NCBI GenBank assembly: GCA_033809415.1
Contig: JAPXLT010000319.1
Span: forward strand, 1-5,290
Length of the DNA: 5,290 bases
Origin: JAQVUB01 sp033809415
GTDB taxonomy: Bacteria > Verrucomicrobiota > Lentisphaeria > Oligosphaerales > Oligosphaeraceae
Direction: 5' to 3'
Shown here: positions 1 to 5,230 of the stretch, one piece after another
How the letters are laid out: the number at the start of each line of letters is the position of its first letter
How positions within the stretch are numbered: the first letter of the stretch is position 1
Notes under the pieces: model-generated
Databases searched by the model: none
What the model was told of the DNA's origin: nothing
The model's input: the letters and a program-made list of their open reading frames with translations, nothing else
Position numbers and translations under genes: made by a program

Positions 1-22
1 GGTATGTCACGCCCCTTCAGGG

Positions 23-53
23 CTGATTCCAACATCGCTGATCCGACTGATCC
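23..53. repeat. short degenerate CTGATCC direct repeats
   Basis: CTGATCC occurs at 38-44 and again at 47-53, a 9-bp period, with a near copy CTGATTCC at 23-30. It lies just beyond the heptamer array, in sequence with no recognisable gene, and a weak 4-bp GCCC/GGGC hairpin (11-14 with 20-23) sits beside it. It may be the edge of a further repeat that continues outside the window. It is too short to assign to a family. Confidence 0.35.
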
Positions 54-55
54 AG

Positions 56-138
56 CCCCCCTGGCCCCTGGCCCCTGCACCCTGCACCCTGCACCCTGCA
101 CCCTGCACCCTGCACCCTGCACCCTGTCCCCTGCACCC
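56..138. repeat. 7-bp tandem repeat array (CCCTGCA)n next to rpmG
   Basis: Seven perfect tandem copies of CCCTGCA occupy 73-121. They are followed by one variant CCCTGTC (122-128), another CCCTGCA (129-135) and a partial CCC (136-138). Two variant CCCCTGG units (58-64, 65-71) lead in. There are twelve runs of three or more C, separated by 3-4 bases. The last C at 138 touches the rpmG stop codon (139-141), so on the rpmG transcript strand the array begins immediately after the stop as GGG tracts with short loops, which matches the usual G-quadruplex pattern. Seven is not a multiple of three, and although an open frame crosses the array on the plus strand I regard it as non-coding. Length variation between relatives is likely. 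Confidence 0.93.
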
Positions 139-291
139 TTACCTAGTTTCTCGATGCAGCGTGGCTTTGCGCTCGAACGGACAGAATTTCTTCTTTTCGA
201 GACGCCCGGGCGTATTGCGCTTGTTCTTGGTTGTAGTGTAATTACGCCGTTTGCACTCGGTGCAGGCCAGTATGATAATTTCTTGTGGCAT
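139..291 (-). CDS. rpmG: 50S ribosomal protein L33
   Basis: This 50-residue protein is a structural component of the large ribosomal subunit near the E site. It begins MPQEIIILACTEC and contains the L33 signatures NYTTTKNKRNTPGRLEKKKF and CPFERKATLHRE, so the family call is secure. The ATG at 289-291 is preceded by AGGGG (299-303) at a suitable distance, and the TAA stop is at 139-141. Zinc-binding L33 proteins carry two CxxC pairs. Here the first pair is intact (C10, C13), but the second has only C37, with Glu at position 40 where the fourth cysteine is expected. The protein may therefore bind zinc weakly, use another ligand such as H46, or be on the way to the cysteine-free form. It follows tuf by 70 bases on the same strand, the usual tuf-rpmG arrangement, and is probably expressed by read-through of the hairpin between them. 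Downstream, where secE-nusG often follow, there is a heptamer repeat array instead. Confidence 0.93.
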   Translation of the reverse strand: MPQEIIILACTECKRRNYTTTKNKRNTPGRLEKKKFCPFERKATLHRETR

Positions 292-314
292 CGCGATACC
301 CCTGAATTAAAACA

Positions 315-345
315 GTCCCCGGCATTGATTGAAAATACCGGGGAC
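315..345 (-). terminator. hairpin between tuf and rpmG, partial terminator
   Basis: An 8-bp perfect GC-rich inverted repeat, GTCCCCGG (315-322) with CCGGGGAC (338-345), encloses a 15-base loop. In the minus-strand direction it lies 16 bases beyond the tuf stop and is followed by TGTTTTAA, an imperfect U-tract. This fits a leaky intrinsic terminator or an RNA-processing stem that sets a lower level of rpmG than tuf. No clear promoter for rpmG is visible in the 70-base gap, so read-through is the likely source of rpmG message. Confidence 0.65.
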
Positions 346-361
346 GATTCGTTTGAATGGA

Positions 362-1567
362 TTATTCAATAATGTCGGAAACACGCCCTGCACCAACGGT
401 GCGGCCACCTTCACGGATGGCAAAACGCAATCCTTTTTCCATGGCGATCGGGCAAATCAACTCGATGGTCATCCGGGCGTTGTCACCAGGCATGATCATC
501 TGAACGCCTTCTTCCAAATGGCAGACGCCAGTAACGTCCGTCGTACGGAAATAGAACTGGGGACGGTAACCGTCTTTGAATTGTGTATGACGCCCGCCTT
601 CTTCCTTGGTCAGCACGTACACTTCGCATTTGAATTTGGTATGAGGAGTGATCGAGCCGGGAACCGCCAGAACCTGGCCGCGCTCAACATCTTCCTTCTT
701 GATGCCGCGCAGCAAGCAGCCGACGTTATCACCAGCCTGGCCTTGATCCAGAAGCTTGCGGAACATTTCAACGCCGGTAACCGTCGTCTTCACAGTGTCC
801 CTGATACCAATGATGGAAACTTCCTGACCGACTTTGATGACACCGCGCTCAACACGACCGGTAACAACCGTACCACGACCCTCGATCGAGAACACGTCTT
901 CAATCGGCATCAGGAAAGGCTGATCCAAAGGACGAACCGGATCCGGAATGAAATTGTCGATCGCATCCATCAATTCAGCAATGCATTTGCATTCTTCACA
1001 GTCCACATCTTTGCCGGCAGCCAGCGCCTCGCCGGCTTTCAATGCCGAACCGCGGATGATCGGAGTGTCATCGCCAGGGAATTCGTATTTGTTCAGCAGA
1101 TCGCGAACTTCCATGTCAACCAACTCGAGCAACTCGGGATCGTCAACCAGATCGGTCTTGTTCATGAAAACAACCAGTGCCGGAACACCAACCTGGCGAG
1201 CCAGCAGAACGTGCTCGCTGGTCTGAGCCATGACGCCGTCAGTGGCGGCAATCACCAGAATGGCACCGTCCATCTGGGCAGCACCGGTGATCATGTTTTT
1301 CACATAGTCAGCGTGTCCGGGACAGTCAACGTGAGCGTAGTGACGCTTGTCCGTCTCATATTCAACGTGAGAGGTATTGATCGTAATACCACGTTCACGC
1401 TCTTCAGGAGCATTGTCAATTTCAGCATAGCTGCGAATATCGCCGCCAAAACGTTTCGCCTGGCACGTCGTAATGGCCGCGGTCAGGGTGGTTTTACCAT
1501 GGTCAACGTGACCAATGGTGCCGACGTTCACGTGCGGTTTCTCGCGTTTGAATACTTCTTTAGCCAT
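362..1567 (-). CDS. tuf: translation elongation factor Tu (EF-Tu)
   Basis: EF-Tu is the cytoplasmic GTPase that delivers aminoacyl-tRNA to the ribosomal A site. The 401-residue product is full length (E. coli has 394). Visible motifs are the P-loop GHVDHGKT (19-26), switch I RGITINTSHVEY (59-70) with T62, G3 DCPGH (81-85), G4 NKTD (136-139) and G5 SALK (174-177). Domain II starts near 217 (FLMPIEDVFSIEGRGTVVTG) and domain III near 309, ending GLRFAIREGGRTVGAG. Between G5 and domain II there is an insertion of about 7 residues relative to E. coli, with three cysteines (C190, C193, C195). The ATG at 1565-1567 has AAGGA at 1576-1580 with 8-base spacing. tRNA-Thr lies 157 bases upstream and rpmG 70 bases downstream, matching conserved bacterial synteny. 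A likely own promoter is at 1631-1658. Whether a second tuf copy exists elsewhere cannot be seen here. Confidence 0.99.
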   Translation of the reverse strand: MAKEVFKREKPHVNVGTIGHVDHGKTTLTAAITTCQAKRFGGDIRSYAEIDNAPEERERGITINTSHVEYETDKRHYAHVDCPGHADYVKNMITGAAQMDGAILVIAATDGVMAQTSEHVLLARQVGVPALVVFMNKTDLVDDPELLELVDMEVRDLLNKYEFPGDDTPIIRGSALKAGEALAAGKDVDCEECKCIAELMDAIDNFIPDPVRPLDQPFLMPIEDVFSIEGRGTVVTGRVERGVIKVGQEVSIIGIRDTVKTTVTGVEMFRKLLDQGQAGDNVGCLLRGIKKEDVERGQVLAVPGSITPHTKFKCEVYVLTKEEGGRHTQFKDGYRPQFYFRTTDVTGVCHLEEGVQMIMPGDNARMTIELICPIAMEKGLRFAIREGGRTVGAGRVSDIIE

Positions 1568-1630
1568 TTCCTATTTCCTTCTCTTCTTGGGGTTCCGACT
1601 GCCGCACTCGCGCAGCAAACGAAGTTTACA

Positions 1631-1658
1631 ATTATTACACAAATCTAAAATTAATCAA
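1631..1658 (-). promoter_or_regulatory. candidate sigma70-type promoter of tuf
   Basis: On the minus strand, TTGATT (1658-1653) and AATAAT (1636-1631) are separated by 16 bases, and the -10 element is preceded by TGT, an extended -10 pattern. It is AT-rich around and upstream, including a T8 run at 1668-1661. Transcription would start near 1624, giving a leader of about 55 bases before the tuf ATG. It lies between the tRNA and tuf, so tuf could be transcribed independently of the tRNA. The call is by match to the E. coli consensus only. Confidence 0.42.
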
Positions 1659-1724
1659 TGAAAAAAAACTTCTGCAACCCTACCTTTGCCTACTTCAAAA
1701 ACAACATCAGGATGGAGCTGCAAA

Positions 1725-1800
<76 letters not shown>

Positions 1801-1867
1801 AAAAAATCGCTGTCAGGCAGAAATCTTAAAGTAATCCATCAAATCAATTTTGCAAGCCAACCTTAAG

Positions 1868-1942
1868 TTTTTTTAACAACGAAAAACACGAACGGACACG
1901 AAAATTTTCGTGCCTTTTCGTGTTTTTTTCGTTGTTAAAAAA
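1868..1942. repeat. inverted pair of TTCGTG-module repeats, likely bidirectional terminator
   Basis: This 75-base palindrome is made of two facing copies of a short repeat. The outer stem pairs 1869-1883 with 1928-1942, the next stem pairs 1884-1892 with 1917-1925 after a 2-base bulge, and the core CACGAAAATTTTCGTG (1897-1912) is itself a perfect palindrome. On either strand the inner stem ends in TTCGTG followed by five or more T, so it can work as an intrinsic terminator both ways. It starts 21 bases beyond the rpsA stop and ends 67 bases before the tRNA-Thr gene in the same direction. The left arm, read on the minus strand, matches a solo copy at 3971-4007 at 33 of 37 positions, so this is a dispersed repeat and not just a gene-specific terminator. 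Confidence 0.88.
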
Positions 1943-1963
1943 TAATTCCTTGCAACCCCGGAT

Positions 1964-3787
1964 TCACTTGTCCTCTTCGCTTTCGGCGGCGGCTTCGGTT
2001 TCAGCGGCAGGTTCAGCTGACGCTTCGGTTTCAGCGGTGGGTTCAGCTGACGCTTCGGTTTCAGCGGCTGGTTCTTCTTCCTGCTTCTGCTCATCGGAAG
2101 CCTCCTTGAGTGCCGCATCCAGAGCAAGTCCAAATCCACCCAGATTGGCACCGGCAGGAATGCTGCTGGCAGCCGCAGTTTCCGTTGCGGCGGCGGCTCC
2201 GTCATCAGCATCTTCTTTCATGCTCAAACCGATACGTCGATCTTCCACGCTGATATTTTTCACCCGCGCCTTGACTATATCGCCAACTTGCACGACATCC
2301 TTGACACGATTGACCCGCTCGTCTGATAGTTCAGAGATATGGATAAGTCCGTCAATTCCCCCTTCCAGCTCCACAAAAGCACCAAAGGAAGCAAGCTTAG
2401 TGACTTTGCCTTCAACCGTATCACCAATTTGATATTTGTTCTGGATATTCTGCCAGGGGTCGTCCATCAGCTTCTTCATGCTCAGGGAAATGCGCTGATT
2501 CTCAGCATCCACTTCCAGAATCACCGCCTCGACTTCCATGCCTTTCTGCAAAACCTCGCTGGGGTGATTGACTTTCCGCGTCCAGGACATGTCAGAAACA
2601 TGGATCATGCCATCGATGTCATCCTGAATCTGCACAAAGGCACCATAGCCAGTCATATTCCGCACTTTTCCCTTGATCCGGGTGCCCTGCGGGAAACGCT
2701 CCTTGATCACCTCCCAAGGATTCGGCTGTGCTTGACGCAGCCCCAGGGAAATCTTGCGATCCTCCTTGCTGACCCCCAGCACGACTGCATCCACCTCTTC
2801 GCCGATCTGCAGCACATCGCTGGCGCGGGTGATCTTCTTTGTCCAAGACATCTCCGAAACGTGGATCAGCCCTTCGATCCCCTCCTCCAGTTCAACAAAG
2901 GCACCATAAGGCATGACGTTGACGACTTTGCCATGCACGCGGGAGTCCTTCGGATATTTGAGGTCCACAGTATCCCACGGATTGCCTTCCTTCTGCTTCA
3001 GACCCAGGGAAACCCGCTGACGCTCCTTGTCAACTTCCAGAATCATCACTTCGATTTCATCGCCGACTTTAACAAATTCATGCGGATCGGAAACCCGACC
3101 CCAGCTCATATCGGTGATATGCAGCAGGCCATCCATGCCGTTCAGATCGACAAAAGCGCCAAATTCGGTGATGTTTTTGACCACACCGCGACGGATCGTC
3201 TTCGGAACAAGTTCCTCGAGCAGGGCGGCGCGCTGCTCGGCCCGGGCCTCCTCGAGAAGCTCACGCCGCGACAAGACAATATTGCGCCGTTCAGCATTGA
3301 TCTTGATGATCTTGAATTCTTCCTGCTTGCCGATATAATCCTCGAGGTTGCGCACCTGCCCGATGTCAACTTGGGAGCCGGGCAAAAATGCCTCGACGCC
3401 GACATTGACAATCAAGCCGCCCTTGACACGGCTCATGATGGTACCCGTGATCACATCGCCTTCCGAATACTGGCTGACGATGCTGTCCCAAGCCTTCTGC
3501 AATTCGGCCTTGTGCACACTGACTACCGGAGAACTGTCCTCGTCTTCAAGTTGCTCGAGAAAGACATCCAGAGAATCACCTACCTGAAGATCATCCCAAG
3601 TGTCGGGAAATTCAGACTTCGGAATGAAACTCTCTGCCTTCAAACCAATATCCAGAAGAATGCCATTTTCGTTCTTTTCCGCAATGCGGCCAGTCTCGAT
3701 TCTGCCTTCCTTGAGGGAATCCGCAGACATGCTGTCACCAAGCAGCACATCCATCGACTCCATGTTTTCCAGGTCAATGTTACTCAT
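1964..3787 (-). CDS. rpsA: 30S ribosomal protein S1, six S1 domains with acidic tail
   Basis: S1 binds mRNA on the small ribosomal subunit and helps initiation on weak or structured leaders. The 607-residue product has six S1 (OB-fold) repeats at about 28-92, 108-176, 196-264, 281-351, 368-438 and 455-524. Repeats 3-6 carry the strong GAFV...DGLIHISEMSW pattern and end in RISLGLK-type strands. The two N-terminal repeats are more divergent, as expected for the ribosome-anchoring half. E. coli S1 has 557 residues; the excess is the tail. After a short GFGLALDAALKEA segment (551-563), which resembles the terminal helix of other S1 proteins, comes an acidic Glu/Ala tail with a 10-residue repeat (about 573-602). 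The ATG at 3787 gives a domain-complete N terminus but has no Shine-Dalgarno. ATGs at codons 9 and 12 (3763, 3754) are alternatives, codon 12 having GGAG very close by. The upstream neighbour is a divergent oxidoreductase, not cmk as in E. coli. Confidence 0.97.
   Translation of the reverse strand: MSNIDLENMESMDVLLGDSMSADSLKEGRIETGRIAEKNENGILLDIGLKAESFIPKSEFPDTWDDLQVGDSLDVFLEQLEDEDSSPVVSVHKAELQKAWDSIVSQYSEGDVITGTIMSRVKGGLIVNVGVEAFLPGSQVDIGQVRNLEDYIGKQEEFKIIKINAERRNIVLSRRELLEEARAEQRAALLEELVPKTIRRGVVKNITEFGAFVDLNGMDGLLHITDMSWGRVSDPHEFVKVGDEIEVMILEVDKERQRVSLGLKQKEGNPWDTVDLKYPKDSRVHGKVVNVMPYGAFVELEEGIEGLIHVSEMSWTKKITRASDVLQIGEEVDAVVLGVSKEDRKISLGLRQAQPNPWEVIKERFPQGTRIKGKVRNMTGYGAFVQIQDDIDGMIHVSDMSWTRKVNHPSEVLQKGMEVEAVILEVDAENQRISLSMKKLMDDPWQNIQNKYQIGDTVEGKVTKLASFGAFVELEGGIDGLIHISELSDERVNRVKDVVQVGDIVKARVKNISVEDRRIGLSMKEDADDGAAAATETAAASSIPAGANLGGFGLALDAALKEASDEQKQEEEPAAETEASAEPTAETEASAEPAAETEAAAESEEDK
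1994..2083 (-). repeat. 30-bp in-frame tandem repeat in the rpsA tail
   Basis: Three consecutive 30-bp units (1994-2023, 2024-2053, 2054-2083) encode the 10-residue pattern AETEASAEPx in the S1 C-terminal tail. The first two units differ at only two bases, and the third diverges in its last third. A degenerate fragment of the unit precedes them toward the stop codon. Near identity at DNA level points to recent expansion by slippage or unequal crossing-over, with the frame kept. Confidence 0.88.
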
Positions 3788-3899
3788 TTGTGTTTTTTTG
3801 TTTAATTTTAATGTTAACGAAGTTCCGCACCTTAGATCATTGCGGCTACGGGCCGCTACGCCACCGACGGTGCACCTGATTTCGGAATTTTGGCGTAAT
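3788..3899 (-). promoter_or_regulatory. rpsA 5' leader without Shine-Dalgarno, possible S1 autoregulation site
   Basis: The about 110 bases before rpsA in the minus direction contain a GC-rich part followed by an A-rich stretch reaching the start codon (AAACAAAAAAACACAA then ATG). No GGAG-like sequence lies in the normal window. The GC-rich part can form a small hairpin, GCGGC (3842-3846) with GCCGC (3852-3856), and contains the palindrome GGTGCACC (3869-3876). In E. coli, rpsA also lacks a good Shine-Dalgarno and is controlled by S1 binding its own leader. A comparable arrangement here is an inference from composition and position. Confidence 0.4.
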
Positions 3900-3905
3900 C
3901 GTCAT

Positions 3906-3933
3906 AATTTAGCCCAAATGAATGACTTTGCAA
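3906..3933 (-). promoter_or_regulatory. candidate promoter of rpsA
   Basis: On the minus strand, TTGCAA (3933-3928) and TAAATT (3911-3906) are separated by 16 bases, each matching four of six consensus positions. A T7 run lies just upstream, which would suit a strong ribosomal-protein promoter. Transcription would begin near 3899. This is a consensus match in AT-rich DNA, so chance is a real alternative. Confidence 0.33.
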
Positions 3934-3970
3934 ATCAAAAAAATACTAGCCACAATCGTCACTTTTTTAA

Positions 3971-4007
3971 ATTTCGTGTCTGTTCGTGTATTTCGTGGTT
4001 AAAAAAA
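3971..4007 (+). repeat. solo copy of the TTCGTG-module dispersed repeat
   Basis: This 37-base element has three TTCGTG modules at 9-10-base spacing, ends in GTGGTT followed by seven A, and matches the minus-strand reading of 1904-1868 at 33 of 37 positions. Unlike the copy behind rpsA it has no inverted partner beside it, so it cannot form the long hairpin. It sits between the candidate rpsA and oxidoreductase promoters, so that rpsA is flanked by the same family on both sides. Confidence 0.85.
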
Positions 4008-4041
4008 TGGCTTGTGAGCACCAGCCAGGGTGTGTTTCGAT

Positions 4042-4070
4042 TTGCATTTCAGTGAGCCAGGAATTAAACT
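4042..4070 (+). promoter_or_regulatory. candidate promoter of the oxidoreductase gene
   Basis: TTGCAT (4042-4047) and TAAACT (4065-4070) are separated by 17 bases, each matching four of six sigma70 consensus positions. The predicted start near 4077 would give a leader of about 50 bases. It is the best match I found between the solo repeat and the ribosome binding site. It rests on consensus only. Confidence 0.33.
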
Positions 4071-4116
4071 TCATTGTTTGTCATTTTCTCGTTTACTTGT
4101 CAGAAACATTCAAACT

Positions 4117-4122
4117 AGGAGG
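4117..4122 (+). promoter_or_regulatory. Shine-Dalgarno AGGAGG that fixes the oxidoreductase start
   Basis: AGGAGG lies four bases before the ATG at 4127. It selects this codon over an in-frame upstream ATG at 3986, whose intervening 47 codons do not resemble the protein family and overlap a dispersed repeat. Confidence 0.9.
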
Positions 4123-4126
4123 AACC

Positions 4127-5170
4127 ATGCAGGATTTACGTATTGCTATTGTTGGACTGGGCTGGGTCGCCGGTGCACACATCGAGGCTTTCAAAACCGT
4201 TGACGGGGTGCGCATTGCTGCCGTTTGCAGCCGGAGAAATCCGTCCGTGGAAAGCGTACAGGCTCAATATGATTTAGAAGATGTAAAGGTATATTCGGAT
4301 TTCCAGGCCTTGCTTGCCGATCCTGAAATCGATGTGGTTTCCATCTGCACTGCCAATCAATTGCACCCGGAACAGGCCATCGCCGCCATAAAAGCCGGCA
4401 AGCATGTCTATCTGGAAAAACCCATTGCTTTGACCATGGACGATGCCCAGCGCATCCATCAGACATGGAAAGCCGGGAATGTCCAGGTCTGTGTCGGCTT
4501 CGAGTGCCGTTTCAGCCAGCAGATGACTTTACTGAAATCGATCATCGACAAAGGCCTGATCGGTGAACTACACTATGGCGAAGTGGATTATTATCATGGA
4601 ATAGGACCCTGGTATGGGCAGTTTCCCTGGAGCTGCCGCAAAGATGGAGGCGGCAGCTCTTTGCTCAGCGGCGGTTGCCATGCCCTCGATGCCCTGCTGC
4701 TGGCGATGAATTCACCAGTCGAGGAAGTCACCTGCTATGCCGGAAAAAGCCGGGCAGAATGCTTCAAGGAATATGAATTCCCGCCATGCAGCGTCAGCAT
4801 CCTTAAATTCAGGGATGGTAAAATCGGCAAAGTCACCTCCTCTGTCGACTGCATACAACCTTATTACTTCCATTTCCAGTTTCTGGGCAGCAAAGGAAGC
4901 ATCCTGGATAATAAGTTCTACAGCAGTGAATTGCCGGGCATGAATAAGGAGAAATGGACAACCCTCGAGACCATTCTGCTCGACTCGGGAGACGTCGTCG
5001 ATCACCCCTACCAGCCCCAGTTTCAGGCGTTCATCGACAGCATCCGGCAGCAAACCCCGATGCCTTTGACCGGATTCGAGGAAGCCTATCAAACACACCG
5101 CGTCATCTTCGCAGCTGAAAAATCTTTGGAATGCGCACGCCCGGTAAAAATGTCGGAAATTCCCGACTAA
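4127..5170 (+). CDS. Gfo/Idh/MocA-family NAD(P)-dependent oxidoreductase
   Basis: The 347-residue protein is of normal length for this family, which oxidises or reduces hydroxyls of sugars, inositols and related polyols using NAD(P). The N-terminal Rossmann fold (about 1-120) shows IAIVGLGWVAGAH with the dinucleotide-binding glycines G10 and G12, and the family signature EKP (97-99), whose Lys98 is the expected catalytic lysine. The C-terminal alpha/beta domain (about 125-330) has PWSCRKDGGGSS (167-178) and GGCHALDAL with the conserved His185 and Asp188. The Asp usually found four residues before that His is Ser181. The end has the typical AFIDSIR...PLTGFEEAYQTHRV helix. There is no signal peptide or membrane segment, so it is probably cytoplasmic. 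It is divergent from rpsA with no visible metabolic partner, so the substrate cannot be told. Confidence 0.93.
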   Translation: MQDLRIAIVGLGWVAGAHIEAFKTVDGVRIAAVCSRRNPSVESVQAQYDLEDVKVYSDFQALLADPEIDVVSICTANQLHPEQAIAAIKAGKHVYLEKPIALTMDDAQRIHQTWKAGNVQVCVGFECRFSQQMTLLKSIIDKGLIGELHYGEVDYYHGIGPWYGQFPWSCRKDGGGSSLLSGGCHALDALLLAMNSPVEEVTCYAGKSRAECFKEYEFPPCSVSILKFRDGKIGKVTSSVDCIQPYYFHFQFLGSKGSILDNKFYSSELPGMNKEKWTTLETILLDSGDVVDHPYQPQFQAFIDSIRQQTPMPLTGFEEAYQTHRVIFAAEKSLECARPVKMSEIPD

Positions 5171-5230
5171 AAAAAGCAGTCAGGGCGTTTTCATTCTTTT
5201 TCATTTTCATGAACATGAACAAAAGCCGAC

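Larger units (their letters stand above)
3788..4126. other. divergent intergenic region between rpsA and oxidoreductase
   Basis: This 339-base stretch has no supportable gene. An open frame runs from 3986 into the oxidoreductase, but its first 47 codons look like non-coding sequence and cross a dispersed repeat. From left to right it holds the rpsA leader, a candidate rpsA promoter, an AT-rich stretch, a solo TTCGTG-module repeat, a candidate oxidoreductase promoter and a strong ribosome binding site. I see no clear operator palindrome shared by the two genes. Confidence 0.75.

Noticed and set aside
56..138. CRISPR array
   Set aside because: The units are 7 bp in direct tandem with no unique spacers, so this is a microsatellite-like array.
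315..345. Resemblance of the tuf-rpmG hairpin to the T arm of tRNA-Thr (shared GTCCCCGGT)
   Set aside because: Only nine bases are shared, and the loop and second strand differ. Coincidence of GC-rich stems is the simpler reading.
4..372. Plus-strand open frame with a repeated 7-residue pattern
   Set aside because: The repeated peptide is the trivial translation of the 7-bp array (3 x 7 = 21 bases), and the rest is antisense to rpmG. There is no family resemblance.
329..1648. Long plus-strand open frame of 439 codons opposite tuf
   Set aside because: It is the antisense shadow of a highly conserved gene with biased codon use. The minus strand encodes unmistakable EF-Tu.
1661..1689. Possible intrinsic terminator between tRNA-Thr and tuf
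   Set aside because: A T8 run on the minus strand (1668-1661) follows only a 4-bp GCAA/TTGC stem with an 8-base loop, too weak to call. The T-run is as likely to be part of the AT-rich region upstream of the tuf promoter.
1801..1867. Promoter for tRNA-Thr
   Set aside because: TTGCAA on the minus strand (near 1853-1848) has no -10 match at 16-18 bases, and TAAGAT lies about 21 bases away. Spacing is too poor to call.
2339..3805. Long plus-strand open frame of 488 codons opposite rpsA
   Set aside because: It is an antisense shadow of the six S1 domains, with no recognisable motif of its own.
3986..4126. Upstream extension of the oxidoreductase to the ATG at 3986
   Set aside because: The extension precedes the family N terminus, crosses the solo repeat, and lacks a ribosome binding site, while AGGAGG sits in front of the ATG at 4127.
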